Source: Desulfocucumis sp964643075
GTDB taxonomy: Bacteria; Bacillota; Desulfotomaculia; Desulfotomaculales; Desulfocucumaceae
Direction of reading: 5' to 3'
Assembly (NCBI GenBank): GCA_964643075.1
Contig: CAZXQO010000005.1
Coordinates: 1-64,000 of the forward strand
DNA length: 64,000 nucleotides
Part shown: positions 24,392-33,025 of the stretch, piece after piece
Layout: every line of letters begins with the position of its first letter
How positions within the stretch are numbered: position 1 is the first letter of the stretch
Notes under the pieces: model-generated
Told to the model about the DNA's origin: nothing
The model's input: only the letters and a program-made list of their open reading frames with translations
The model's database searches: none
Translations under genes and position numbers: made by a program

Positions 24392-24967
24392 TCCTTTATA
24401 GAATCTAACATAAAACCCCATGGTGCACGATTCTGGCTTTTAAACAATGAACTGGCTTACTTTGAGAAAGGTGCCGTCCTCACCGGTGCAGATATTGAAA
24501 GAATTGATGAAAAGCTGCGGACGGTGCTGGAAGATGTGGACGTGGACGGTTTGCCCTGTTGGGAACTGGGGCCTGTTGGCCAGCTTTACCTTACCGGCTT
24601 TCGCCTGCGCTTTCCCCGGCCAATAAATCTTCCCCAGGCGAATCGTGAGGCACGCAAAGAGCCTGTATTTGGCAATGGTCACCACTCTCCAGATGGTTTC
24701 AAGGACTATGTTAATAAAATATGGCGCGAGGTAAGGTGGATTAAAACCTGCCACTCACTGTCCTATCATGGGCAGACGGCCATTAAGGGAAAAGGTTTTT
24801 ATCTGGAGACAGGTTCTGTAGCGAATGTTAAGTTGCCCGGAAAAATTGTGGGTACATATAAAAACAAGGACTTCGGAGCTCGCTTTGCAATCATCGCTAC
24901 CGCCGAAAACCAGGATGATTTAATCTGGGCGGTGGACTATCTGAACCGCATTTATGGTTCCGAGTAA
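24392..24967 (+). pseudogene. 5'-truncated gene of unknown function
   Basis: The frame is open and coding-like from 24392, with 'GARFWLLNNELAYFEKGAVLTGADIERIDEKL' before the first possible start at 24524, but no start codon precedes it and the upstream sequence is non-coding. The retained 190 residues include 'YHGQTAIKGKGFYLETGSVANVKLPG' and a conserved-looking 'FGARFAIIATAENQDDLIWAVDYLNRIY' end. The family is not recognised. It may have lost its 5' end in the event that created the 39-base repeat. Confidence 0.55.
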
Positions 24968-24981
24968 CAGGGTTTATTTTT

Positions 24982-25028
24982 AGATCGAGCATCACCGTTG
25001 TGCAAAAACCCCCGGGGTTGCTCGATCT
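24982..25028. repeat. Inverted repeat after the truncated gene
   Basis: AGATCGAGCA (24982-24991) pairs with TGCTCGATCT (25019-25028), followed by TTAAAAAA. It may be a terminator of the truncated gene or an element end. Confidence 0.5.
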
Positions 25029-25167
25029 TTAAAAAACCTCAAAAATCAAGGCTTTTGGGTTTACTTCAATATTGAATGCAGTAAAATGGAAAAAATGATG
25101 GCTGATTTAAGGGATGCTCGCAAAACAGTTCCGGGGTTTAAGGGGCACAAGGCATCCAGCGCCTGCC

Positions 25168-25352
25168 GTCAGAAAACAAAATAATTCCCTCCGGGAATTG
25201 AAACAGCCAATCGAGAAGGTCGTCGGTTGTGGGGGCCTACAGTCAGAAAACAGAATAATTTCCTCAGGGAATTGAGACTTAGCTGTCCCTCCAGCATCAC
25301 AAGCATCTCTATATTTTGTCAGAAAAAAATAATTCCCTCTAGGAATTGAAAC
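25168..25352. CRISPR. Degenerate CRISPR array remnant, three repeats and two spacers
   Basis: Repeats at 25168-25204 (37 bases), 25242-25278 (37) and 25318-25352 (35, two bases lost) share GTCAGAAAA at the start, AATAATT in the middle and GGAATTGAAAC or its variant at the end. The ATTGAAAC end is characteristic of type I-B/III repeats. Spacers are 37 (25205-25241) and 39 bases (25279-25317). The repeats differ from each other at several positions, there is no cas gene in the window, and no leader is evident, so the array looks decayed. Confidence 0.7.
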
Positions 25353-25406
25353 CTAAAACACTGTTTATCATGGCAAAGGGAATAACCAAGCTGTTTTTCA
25401 AAAAAA

Positions 25407-25446
25407 GGCCCCAACCCGTTAGTAATCGTGGTTGAGGCGTTTTGCT
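25407..25446 (+). terminator. Terminator-like hairpin
   Basis: GCCCCAACC pairs with GGTTGAGGC across a 13-base loop and is followed by GTTTTGCTTTTG. The gene it serves is not identified. Confidence 0.45.
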
Positions 25447-25530
25447 TTTGTCTGACTCTTATTCATACTAGTTAGAGAAACCTAAAGGAATTATAGGGTT
25501 TTTAGGGAACTTTTTTGCCTGGCTTCCTAA

Positions 25531-25579
25531 AAAATAAAACCCGTAAAGCCATTTTTATCTGGCCTTACGGGTTTTATTT
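25531..25579 (-). terminator. Terminator of tRNA-Pro(GGG)
   Basis: A near-perfect hairpin (AAAATAAAACCCGTAA with its complement, loop of about 10 bases) begins 3 bases beyond the tRNA 3' end. Its core ACCCGTAAAGCC recurs in the terminator of the other tRNA-Pro gene. Confidence 0.8.
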
Positions 25580-25582
25580 AAC

Positions 25583-25660
25583 TGGTCGGAGCGACACGAC
25601 TCGAACGTGCGGCCTCTACCACCCCAAGGTAGCGCTCTAGCCAAACTGAGCTACGCCCCG
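25583..25660 (-). tRNA. tRNA-Pro (anticodon GGG)
   Basis: On the minus strand, acceptor CGGGGCG pairs with CGCTCCG and CCA is encoded. The anticodon arm is CTACC-TTGGGGT-GGTAG with anticodon GGG, and the T arm contains GTTCGAGTC. D arm and variable loop are normal. Confidence 0.95.
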
Positions 25661-25680
25661 ATGTCTTACCGGCAAAGATT

Positions 25681-25709
25681 ATTGTACATTTTTATTGGCC
25701 GCAAGTCAA
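25681..25709 (-). promoter_or_regulatory. Promoter of tRNA-Pro(GGG)
   Basis: On the minus strand, TTGACT (25709-25704) and TACAAT (25686-25681) are 17 bases apart, ending about 20 bases before the tRNA. Confidence 0.75.
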
Positions 25710-25794
25710 GGCGGGGGAATAAAAATGCAGGTGGAAATTTATTCGTTATAGTATGTAGGGCTTCCCGATCCGTTTCTGGAATCCAACAGGTTGT

Positions 25795-26895
25795 TTAGGG
25801 TGAACCCTCCCGATTTGTTGTATTTAAGTACTTTTGAATTTTCCCCACCACGGCGGTGGTCATTCTGATCAGGTCGATGTTGGTGTTGTATACAAACTGT
25901 TTGATTCCCGGGGTACCCAGGGCGGCTACCAGCCGGTCCATTCCGGCATTTTCCAGATTGGCAAACAGTTCCCTGAACACCAGGGAATGTTTCATGTCTT
26001 CTTTTAATTGCAGCAGCAATTCCTCGTATTTCTTTCCGGTAGCTATGGCGCGCCCGGCCAGCACGCCGCTTTGCAACGACGACAGCATTCCGAAACCAAG
26101 GAAGGGCTCAAGAAATCCGCCGGCGCTTCCCGCCAGCAAAATGTTTTTAACCTGATGGGGATACACCAGGCCGGATATATGCTCAAGCATAGTCTCAAAG
26201 ACTATGTCCCAGGGATGTTTTTCTATTTCCCAAAACAGTTTCCAGTACTCCCTGGCCTGATCCGGTGTGGAATTTGGCGCCACCAGTCCAATAAAAGCCC
26301 TGTTTTTCTCTATGGGCACCAGGTAAGCGTAGGCACTTTTGGCATAACGGGTATTAATCCACATGAGCAATGTGTTAACATCAAATTCTCCAAGAACGTT
26401 CGCACCTATTATGTGGGTTTGATATAATGTGGACCACAGCCCCAGGGTCCTGGTTATATCGTGCTGGCCGTTGGCTACCACCACATGGTCATATTCACGG
26501 GCAAGTTGACTGTAATCCGCCCGGGTATTGAAATATACTTTGCTTTTAATGCTGCTGTAAAGCTGCGTTTCAGCTGAAGGCTCATGCTGTCCCCGGAGCA
26601 TAAGGTACCCCAGGTTGCCTTTAACCGTTTCCTTTCTGGACGGGGAGTGCATGATAATGGTGTTTAAGGTTTGCAAAGGTTTAATAGTTATATTGAAATC
26701 ACACTCCAGATATTCCATCGGGTCATAGGGGCGGGTAAAAAGTTCCAGAGTAGCGGCGCAATGGTCAAACAATTCCCCCGGCCTTTTTTTTTGCTCAAAG
26801 ACAACCGGTTCTATACAGTATCTTTCCAATTCGTGCACACAGGCCAGTCCTGCTATACCTGCTCCAATGACTGCCACCCTCAAGTGTAACACCAC
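25795..26895 (-). CDS. FAD-dependent oxidoreductase (geranylgeranyl-reductase/halogenase-like fold)
   Basis: 366 residues. An N-terminal dinucleotide-binding motif VAVIGAGIAGLACVHELE (residues 7-24) leads to 'VVFEQKKRPG'. A C-terminal FAD motif 'NILLAGSAGGFLEPFLGFGMLSSLQSGVLAGRAIATG' is typical of the geranylgeranyl-reductase and tryptophan-halogenase group. The substrate is unknown. The start is uncertain: GTG at 26895 is used, but a TTG (residue 5) and GTG (residue 7) nearby have equally modest sites. The gene is alone on its strand, opposite the ferritin-like genes. Confidence 0.8.
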   Translation of the reverse strand: MVLHLRVAVIGAGIAGLACVHELERYCIEPVVFEQKKRPGELFDHCAATLELFTRPYDPMEYLECDFNITIKPLQTLNTIIMHSPSRKETVKGNLGYLMLRGQHEPSAETQLYSSIKSKVYFNTRADYSQLAREYDHVVVANGQHDITRTLGLWSTLYQTHIIGANVLGEFDVNTLLMWINTRYAKSAYAYLVPIEKNRAFIGLVAPNSTPDQAREYWKLFWEIEKHPWDIVFETMLEHISGLVYPHQVKNILLAGSAGGFLEPFLGFGMLSSLQSGVLAGRAIATGKKYEELLLQLKEDMKHSLVFRELFANLENAGMDRLVAALGTPGIKQFVYNTNIDLIRMTTAVVGKIQKYLNTTNREGSP

Positions 26896-26942
26896 CGTAT
26901 AAAAAATTTCCTAATGTGCCATAAAGGGCAATGCTGCTGCCG

Positions 26943-26985
26943 TCATGCGCCGATAAATAAACGATGTCCTTGCGTCGGCGCATGA
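26943..26985. repeat. Inverted repeat in the divergent promoter region
   Basis: TCATGCGCCGA (26943-26953) and TCGGCGCATGA (26975-26985) are perfect complements 21 bases apart. They sit between the divergent oxidoreductase and ferritin-like genes, a possible operator or RNA hairpin. Confidence 0.5.
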
Positions 26986-27064
26986 GCCTGTTCTTTAAAT
27001 TTTCCCGGAATACGTTTTATTATTTTAAGCAAAATAACCCATAATAATCTTCGGAGGTGATGAT

Positions 27065-27280
27065 ATGCCGGGAGGATCCAGTTTAAATGAAAAAGAACTG
27101 CTCGCGGCGGCTTTCAAACAGGCCGTGGTGAGGGAGAAGCACCGACGGGCAAAATATTTGGCCCTGGCGGAAAATATGGCTGACCGACGTTTAAAGAAAA
27201 TGTTTAATGATTTTGTTAAGACCTGTGAAACACACCTTGACATGCTCAAGGCGGAAATGAACAGCCATAATGTTAAATAA
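27065..27280 (+). CDS. Small helical protein, ferritin-like half (71 aa)
   Basis: All-alpha, highly charged, with an 'AVVREKHRRAKYLALAENMADRRLKKMFNDF' helix followed by 'CETHLDML', a pattern similar to half a rubrerythrin-like four-helix bundle. Only part of an iron-binding set of residues (E..H) is visible. ATG 27065 has CGGAGGTG 4-5 bases upstream. The next gene, 54 bases on, is similar in style; they probably form a pair. Confidence 0.6.
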   Translation: MPGGSSLNEKELLAAAFKQAVVREKHRRAKYLALAENMADRRLKKMFNDFVKTCETHLDMLKAEMNSHNVK

Positions 27281-27334
27281 TGTTAAATAGACATGCGGCC
27301 GGGACGGCAAATCAACGCAAAGGGGACGGCAAGT

Positions 27335-27625
27335 ATGAATATAAAAGATCTTCTTTTCGATATCATTCAGGACAAACTGTCCAGTCAGAGGTTTTACAAT
27401 GACTCCATGCTGGGGATGACTAACCCTTCAGTCAGGGATCTATTCAAAAAGCTGAGAGATGAGGAGGAAAGCCATGGTATAGTCCTGCAGCGGGAAATAC
27501 TGGCCATAGAATCCAAGCCCTTTCCCGTAAATATCATAATGGCTGCCGGGCATGAAAAATATATTTCCGGTGTTGATACGGATGTTACGGAAAATGCCGA
27601 TCCCGGCTCCCGGTCCGGCAGTTGA
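27335..27625 (+). CDS. Ferritin-like domain protein (96 aa)
   Basis: Helices 'DLLFDIIQDKLSSQRFYNDSMLGM' and 'VRDLFKKLRDEEESHGIVLQREI' carry the E-E-x-x-H pattern of a ferritin-like or CotF-type helix pair. ATG 27335 has AAAGGGGA 8 bases upstream. It follows the 71-residue gene in a probable operon. Iron binding or a coat role is possible; the sequence alone does not decide. Confidence 0.6.
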   Translation: MNIKDLLFDIIQDKLSSQRFYNDSMLGMTNPSVRDLFKKLRDEEESHGIVLQREILAIESKPFPVNIIMAAGHEKYISGVDTDVTENADPGSRSGS

Positions 27626-27748
27626 AGTCAATATGAAAATTTCAACAATTCATGTTTGCCGGTTTAAATATTTTCAAAGCATATGGCTTAAGAGTTTAGA
27701 GTCCGGTCAAAACTGAGAACACTTCCCAAATGCCGGGCGAACGGACTC

Positions 27749-27850
27749 CTAGTTGCCTTTTTCAGACAGGCGTTTCACGTACAACAGCCACAGGCTGAAA
27801 GGCACAGCCACCAGCCCGAGCAAAATTGCGTAAAGATAAATGCTTACCAC
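27749..27850 (-). CDS. Tiny single-pass membrane protein (33 aa)
   Basis: GTG at 27850 has GGAGG 9 bases upstream. A hydrophobic helix (YLYAILLGLVAVPFSLWLL) is followed by a basic tail. It begins 20 bases after the CBO0543-type gene on the same strand, so the two are likely one operon. Confidence 0.55.
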   Translation of the reverse strand: MVSIYLYAILLGLVAVPFSLWLLYVKRLSEKGN

Positions 27851-27870
27851 AGTTACAATCCTCCATGTCC

Positions 27871-28341
27871 TCATCTTTTACTGCGAAATAATGTTTCTTT
27901 GCCTTCCAGTTTATCCATAATGATTTCCCCGTAATAACTCAAGGCGGAAAAGACCAGCAGATCCACAAAAAAGCTGGCCAGGTAGTGCCAGTGCAGATAT
28001 ACGGCCGACCCGTTTTTTACGGTGAGGTATTCCATAGCCAGGTAGGTCAGGGAAAAAATAAGGATATTGCCCGCCTGTATCCTTTTGTCCCTGTTCAGGA
28101 ACTGGAAAAAGAGCACACCCATGGTCAGCACCGGGCCGAAAATGTAAAGAAATGAGTTATGAGCCCAATGAATTATATTATCGTTAAATCTGTAAAGTCC
28201 CAATTCATACCCGGCCCAGTCAACCACACTGGCCATAATTACGGTTATGATTCCCCCGTATATGCTATATCTGACCCTTTGAAGGTCAACAAACATTGCA
28301 AAGATAATCCAACTGAATATAAATACTATTAACCAGGCCAA
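27871..28341 (-). CDS. CBO0543-type small integral membrane protein
   Basis: 156 residues, about five helices, with 'DWAGYELGLYRFND' and 'SYYGEIIMDKLEG'. It resembles the protein at 9599. TTG at 28341 has GAAAGGAGG 7 bases upstream, a strong site. It is divergent from the germination operon. Function is unknown; its placement beside ger genes hints at a spore-membrane role. Confidence 0.7.
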   Translation of the reverse strand: MAWLIVFIFSWIIFAMFVDLQRVRYSIYGGIITVIMASVVDWAGYELGLYRFNDNIIHWAHNSFLYIFGPVLTMGVLFFQFLNRDKRIQAGNILIFSLTYLAMEYLTVKNGSAVYLHWHYLASFFVDLLVFSALSYYGEIIMDKLEGKETLFRSKR

Positions 28342-28486
28342 AGGACGCCTCCTTTCCGTGCCGGGCGTGTTTTATATGGCAGCGCTCTTGCAGTCATACT
28401 TGCAAACGTACTCCTGATACCGGTTGTTATCCATATATTATTTTGCATTTTAAAAAGATTTATGTTGCTACATAAATGAACCGGCG

Positions 28487-30331
28487 GTGGTAACAATAGT
28501 AAAAAATCCGAAAGGCCGTGCCTTATATAAAATGAGAAAAATATTGCCGCAAATTTTGAAGATATTAACTTATCAAGAAAAAAAAGAAGATGAGAATTTT
28601 GTGCTGGAGGAAAATCCCACGGAGAAAGAAGCCTGGCAGGAGTCCCGGGCTGGCGGTGGAAACGATGTTAAAAGCGCTGTGGATGAAGATAAAAAGGGCG
28701 ATAGCGCTGAGGCCTCCGCCGGAGGGGAGGCTGGTAGAAAGAAACGTACCGGGCGCCGCCGGATCAGAAAGTCATCTTCCCGCAGTGAAAAAAAAGATGC
28801 CGCCCCCGGGAAGACGGCACAAAATAACGGGTTAATAACTAACGATCTGAAAACTAACCGCAAAATGATAGAAACTCTTTACGGCCTGCCGGTAAACAAG
28901 GATGTAGTCGTAAGGGAATTTGAGCTGGGCACCATACCCGGTATCAAGGCAATGCTTGTTTTTATGGATGGTCTGGTGGACAAAGCGATTGTCAACCACC
29001 TGCTGCAGTCACTGATGCTTTTTTCCGGTGTCGGGAGGCCGGAAGGCAGGATTGCCGATTTTGTTAAGGAAAACCTGCTGCCGGGTAATCAGGTGCAGGA
29101 GGTTGATAACTTCAAAGATGTTCTGAAGGGGGTTAATTTCGGAGATTCCGCCTTCTTTTTTGATGGCTCGGACAGGTCACTGGTAGTGGAAACCAAGGGC
29201 ATAGAGCACCGGATGGTGGATAAACCCAATACGGAGCAGACCGTGAGAGGACCCCAGGAAGGTTTCGGGGAGATACTCAGGGTAAATACCGCGCTAATCC
29301 GGAAACATGCCAGGAGCGGGGAACTTACCACCGAGATGTATACCGTGGGTGAGAGACTGCCCAATGACGTGGCTATTATGTACCTGCGGGATTTAGCCAA
29401 TGTTGATCTGGTAAATGAGGTCAGACGCCGGATAAAGAGTATTAAAATAGATTTTATGATGGATAGCGGTATGCTGGAAGGTATGATTGAGGACAGCCCG
29501 TACAACCTGAACCCCCAGACCATCGCTACCGAGCGGCCGGACCGGGTGGCCTCGTTCCTGGCGGAGGGCAAGGTGGCCATACTGGTGAACGGCAGCCCGC
29601 AGGCACTGGTGGTGCCCTGCACCATGTTTGCGCAGTTGCATACGGGCGAGGAGTCATATCTGAGGTGGCAGTACGGCACTTTTATAAGGTATGTCCGGGT
29701 GCTGGCCTTTTATATATCCTTTCTTCTGCCCGGCGTTTATCTGTCCATCGTTCTTTTCCACCAGGAGATGATTCCTACGGAACTGTTGCTGGCCATAGCC
29801 GGCAACAGGGAGCGGGTGCCCTTTCCCTCGGTGGTGGAACTGCTGCTGCTGGAATTTTCTTTTGAATTGGTCAGGGAGGCCGGAGTACGCATTCCCGGCG
29901 TTATCGGCACCACCATCGGTATCGTGGGCGCCCTTATTCTGGGGCAGGCCTCGGTCCAGGCCAACATAGTGAGCCCTATACTTGTTGTGCTGGTAGCCGT
30001 AACGGGCCTTTCCTCTTTTGCGGTGCCTAATTTTGCCCTGGCCTTCTCACTGAGAATATACAGGTTTTTTTATATCATGCTGGGGGCGTTGCTGGGCTTT
30101 TTCGGTATTACCATAGGGCTGTTCGTACAAATATTGTTAACCACCAACTTGCAATCCTTTGGCGTGCCGTATCTTTCCCCATCCGGCCCCAGAACCCGGT
30201 TGGGCTATGATGTCGTATACAGGCTTCCCTTATTCTTTCATGAGACGCGGCCTGATTACAACAATGCGCAGGATGTCCGCAGGGCGCCCCGCATTTCCAG
30301 GGGCTGGGTGAAACAGGGGAGGCGGGAATAA
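28487..30331 (+). CDS. gerA: GerA-type spore germination protein, A subunit
   Basis: The N-terminal cytoplasmic domain is recognisable from about residue 125 (NRKMIETLYGLPVNKDVVVREFEL) and includes 'FFFDGSDRSLVVETKG', 'NTALIRKHARS' and the 'AILVNGSPQALVVPCTMF' end. About five membrane helices follow, with 'PFPSVVELLLLEFSFELVREAGVRIPG' typical of GerA proteins. With GerB and GerC it forms the germinant receptor of the inner spore membrane. Residues 30-120 are an extra Lys/Glu/Arg/Ser-rich stretch not seen in Bacillus GerA, bringing length to 614. The start (GTG 28487) has only a weak site. Confidence 0.93.
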   Translation: MVTIVKNPKGRALYKMRKILPQILKILTYQEKKEDENFVLEENPTEKEAWQESRAGGGNDVKSAVDEDKKGDSAEASAGGEAGRKKRTGRRRIRKSSSRSEKKDAAPGKTAQNNGLITNDLKTNRKMIETLYGLPVNKDVVVREFELGTIPGIKAMLVFMDGLVDKAIVNHLLQSLMLFSGVGRPEGRIADFVKENLLPGNQVQEVDNFKDVLKGVNFGDSAFFFDGSDRSLVVETKGIEHRMVDKPNTEQTVRGPQEGFGEILRVNTALIRKHARSGELTTEMYTVGERLPNDVAIMYLRDLANVDLVNEVRRRIKSIKIDFMMDSGMLEGMIEDSPYNLNPQTIATERPDRVASFLAEGKVAILVNGSPQALVVPCTMFAQLHTGEESYLRWQYGTFIRYVRVLAFYISFLLPGVYLSIVLFHQEMIPTELLLAIAGNRERVPFPSVVELLLLEFSFELVREAGVRIPGVIGTTIGIVGALILGQASVQANIVSPILVVLVAVTGLSSFAVPNFALAFSLRIYRFFYIMLGALLGFFGITIGLFVQILLTTNLQSFGVPYLSPSGPRTRLGYDVVYRLPLFFHETRPDYNNAQDVRRAPRISRGWVKQGRRE

Positions 30332-31422
30332 TGGCTGGCCGGGTTAAATTTGGTCTGGCCGAGGCGGTGGTGCTTCTTACCATGTCCAACATGGCCAGGA
30401 TTTTCATGACTTTTCCCAGGACCCTGGTGGAACTGGCAGGCCCGGCAGCCTGGCTCACCCCGCTGCCGGGCCTGCTGCTGGCCCTGCTGCAGACTTTCTT
30501 GATCTGGCTCCTTTTAAAGCCCCACCCGGGGCAAACAATTGTTGATATCACCGGGGATGCCCTGGGACAGGCGGCGGGAACCCTAGTGAACATGGTTTAT
30601 ATAGTTTTTTTTCTCAGTGTCGGGGTATCATATACCAGGATATTCAGCGAGGCCATGATTATAGCGGCGCTGCCCCGCACCCCCGTCAGCGTGGTCAGCA
30701 TTGGTTTTATCATAACCGCCGTGCTGGGCGCCTTTGTGGGTGTAGAGGCGCTGGCCCGCTCCGCCCGGGTAACCTATCCCTTTGTGCTGGGGGGTATAGT
30801 ATTGCTTTTGGCCAGCCTGTATTCTCTTATTGATGTAAACAATATCTTTCCCCTGCTGGGCTTGGGACCTTACCGGGTCTTTGTGCAGGGCGGTTTGTTT
30901 GCCGGGGTTATTTCAGAAGTTCTTATGGCGGCTGTCATTATCAAGTCCTTCGCTTCAGAAAAGCTGTTTGCGCCGGCGGTGGCAAGGGCCATGATGATGG
31001 GCTTTGGCTATTTGCTTATACTGGAACTGGCTTTCGTCATCGTGATCCACTGGAGCGCTGCCTCGGAATATACTCTGCCTTTTTACAAACTGAGCAGTCT
31101 CGTCTATCTGGGCAGGTTTTTCCAGCGCATAGAAGCCATTTATATAATTATCTGGGGTTATATTGGTATGATTAAAATTTCCATCACCCTGTACGCTGCT
31201 TCCGTAGCCCTGGCTGGAACATTAAAGCTTCCTGATTACCGGCCCTTGGTCTGGTCCCTGGGTTTAATCGTTTTCATTGCAAGCCTGCTGCCTTCTGACA
31301 TGCCTAGCGCTGTAGTGCTCGATTCCGAATACCTGCGCGTCTACGGCTGGATTCCCACATTTATCCTGCCCCTGGTGGTGCTGGCCGTAGACAGGTTTAG
31401 GATGGGGAGGCGGAAGCGGTGA
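30331..31422 (+). CDS. gerB: GerB-type spore germination permease, B subunit
   Basis: 363 residues with about ten membrane helices of the amino-acid permease fold. The start 'KFGLAEAVVLLTMSNMARIFMTFPRTL' and the 'GVSYTRIFSEAMIIAALPRTPVSV' region are typical. It is the presumed germinant-binding subunit. Its ATG overlaps the stop of gerA by one base and its stop overlaps gerC by four bases, so all three are translated from one message. Confidence 0.93.
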   Translation: MAGRVKFGLAEAVVLLTMSNMARIFMTFPRTLVELAGPAAWLTPLPGLLLALLQTFLIWLLLKPHPGQTIVDITGDALGQAAGTLVNMVYIVFFLSVGVSYTRIFSEAMIIAALPRTPVSVVSIGFIITAVLGAFVGVEALARSARVTYPFVLGGIVLLLASLYSLIDVNNIFPLLGLGPYRVFVQGGLFAGVISEVLMAAVIIKSFASEKLFAPAVARAMMMGFGYLLILELAFVIVIHWSAASEYTLPFYKLSSLVYLGRFFQRIEAIYIIIWGYIGMIKISITLYAASVALAGTLKLPDYRPLVWSLGLIVFIASLLPSDMPSAVVLDSEYLRVYGWIPTFILPLVVLAVDRFRMGRRKR

Positions 31423-32660
31423 AAAAGGTTAGGCTTGTGCTGGCGTTTGCTGTAATAATATTCCTTTCCGGTTGCTGGGGGAGCCAGGAAACCGACCAGA
31501 TGGCTTTTGTACTGGCCATGGGTTTCGACAAGGGGGGGAAGGATAATGTACGGGTGACTTTCCAGATTGCCAATCCGAAGGTAATCGCCGGCGTGGCCGG
31601 TGGCAGCGGAGGTGGTGGGGGGGCACAGGGAAAACCATATGTGTTTACCACTTTGGATGCGCCGCTGCCCTTAGCTGCCTTTCACCTATTAAACGTTATC
31701 CGGAGCCGGGATATATCATTGCTGCACAATAAAGTATTTATTTTTTCCGAGGAGGTTGCCAGAGAGGGGCTGTCCAGGTATATGCAGCCGCTTAACCGCT
31801 TTAGGGAAACTAGGGGCAGTTCTTTTGTCTTTGTCTGCCGGGGCACAGCCAGGGATTTTATGGAGAAGAACAGGCTGGAGCTTGAGTTGAGCCCGGCCAA
31901 GCACTATGAAATAGTTGCCAATCTGATCAAGCTGCACGGGCTTGGTCTCATCACTCATTTTACCGATTTTTACGAAAGTACAAAAACCCGCAGTGATGAA
32001 CCCACGGTCCCCCTGGTGGGGATTAACGATGAAGGCCTGGGTGCGCCGGCAAAGCCGCAGGTCGGTAGCCTGGGGGATTATTTGCCCGGGGATATTCCCG
32101 CCTCCGGGGTTACCGCTCAGTTTCTGGGTACGGCTGTGTTCTCCAGGGATAAAATGGTTGGCGAACTTACTGGGGACGAGTCCAGATACCTGCTCATGCT
32201 TAAGGGGGAATTGCAACAGTCCTTCATAGTCATAGACGATCCCAAAAGGCCCGGCAAATATGTAGGGCTCACCCTGCGGCAGGCCAGGCGGCCCGTGGTC
32301 AAGGTGTCGACCGGCGGGGAGGTGCCGGTCATTGATGTGGAGCTGTTTCAGGAGCCCTCCATCGTGGGGGTACCCAGCGGCATCAATTATGAGGACCTCA
32401 AACTGAAAAGAGTGTTGGAAAAAGAAATCGCCGGCCTGATAACGGAAAAATGCCAGGAGCTGGTAAGGCGCACCCAGGACGAATTCCGTGCCGATATTTG
32501 TGGTTTTGGGGGGTATGCCAAGCGGAATTATTTAACAGTGGGGGAGTGGGATAAATACGACTGGCATGATAAATACTCCGATGCCCAGGTGAATATCAAG
32601 GTTAATGTTAAAATAAGGCGGACCGGCATGCAGATGAAGACTGTCAGACCCACGAGGTAG
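31419..32660 (+). CDS. gerC: GerC-type spore germination lipoprotein, C subunit
   Basis: Lipoprotein signal peptide with lipobox LSGC (Cys19) followed by 'WGSQETDQMAFVLAMGFDKG', the typical Ger(x)C opening. The mature part contains 'LLHNKVFIFSEEVAREGLSRYMQPL' and the C-terminal 'AQVNIKVNVKIRRTG'. Anchored on the outer face of the inner spore membrane. GTG at 31419 overlaps gerB by four bases. Length 413 residues, somewhat above the usual 370-400, partly due to a Gly-rich loop near residue 65. Confidence 0.93.
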   Translation: MKKVRLVLAFAVIIFLSGCWGSQETDQMAFVLAMGFDKGGKDNVRVTFQIANPKVIAGVAGGSGGGGGAQGKPYVFTTLDAPLPLAAFHLLNVIRSRDISLLHNKVFIFSEEVAREGLSRYMQPLNRFRETRGSSFVFVCRGTARDFMEKNRLELELSPAKHYEIVANLIKLHGLGLITHFTDFYESTKTRSDEPTVPLVGINDEGLGAPAKPQVGSLGDYLPGDIPASGVTAQFLGTAVFSRDKMVGELTGDESRYLLMLKGELQQSFIVIDDPKRPGKYVGLTLRQARRPVVKVSTGGEVPVIDVELFQEPSIVGVPSGINYEDLKLKRVLEKEIAGLITEKCQELVRRTQDEFRADICGFGGYAKRNYLTVGEWDKYDWHDKYSDAQVNIKVNVKIRRTGMQMKTVRPTR

Positions 32661-32766
32661 TGCGATTGGTAAAGGATGAGGCAATATGTTTTCAAACGGT
32701 GGCACGGGTATAAAACTGCCGCATGTTAAGGATAATATCCGTGAAATATAGGGACGGGATGCCTTG

Positions 32767-32937
32767 ATGAATTTTCTACTTGTAGTTGTACCTCTGCTGA
32801 TCACCTTTTACACCTGTACCTATGGTCTGTGGACCTGGCGCCAGGGTAACCGCGGGGGGGGCATAGGGGTGTTCTTGCTGGCAGCTTTTACCCTGGCCCT
32901 GTCTGTTTACGGCCTTTTTTTCAGGACAAGCTATTGA
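32767..32937 (+). CDS. Small two-helix membrane protein (56 aa)
   Basis: ATG 32767 begins a protein with two membrane helices (FLLVVVPLLITFYTCTYGLW and IGVFLLAAFTLALSVYGLFF) linked by a basic, Gly-rich loop. The ribosome site is moderate (GGGA about 10 bases upstream). It follows gerC by 106 bases and may belong to the ger transcript. Confidence 0.55.
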   Translation: MNFLLVVVPLLITFYTCTYGLWTWRQGNRGGGIGVFLLAAFTLALSVYGLFFRTSY

Positions 32938-33025
32938 GGGTTGTGGAACCGTCCTCATGGTGTAGCGGCATAACGAAATAAACTTGTAGTATTAGTAAAT
33001 AACAAGGCAGTGGAGGGGAATAACG

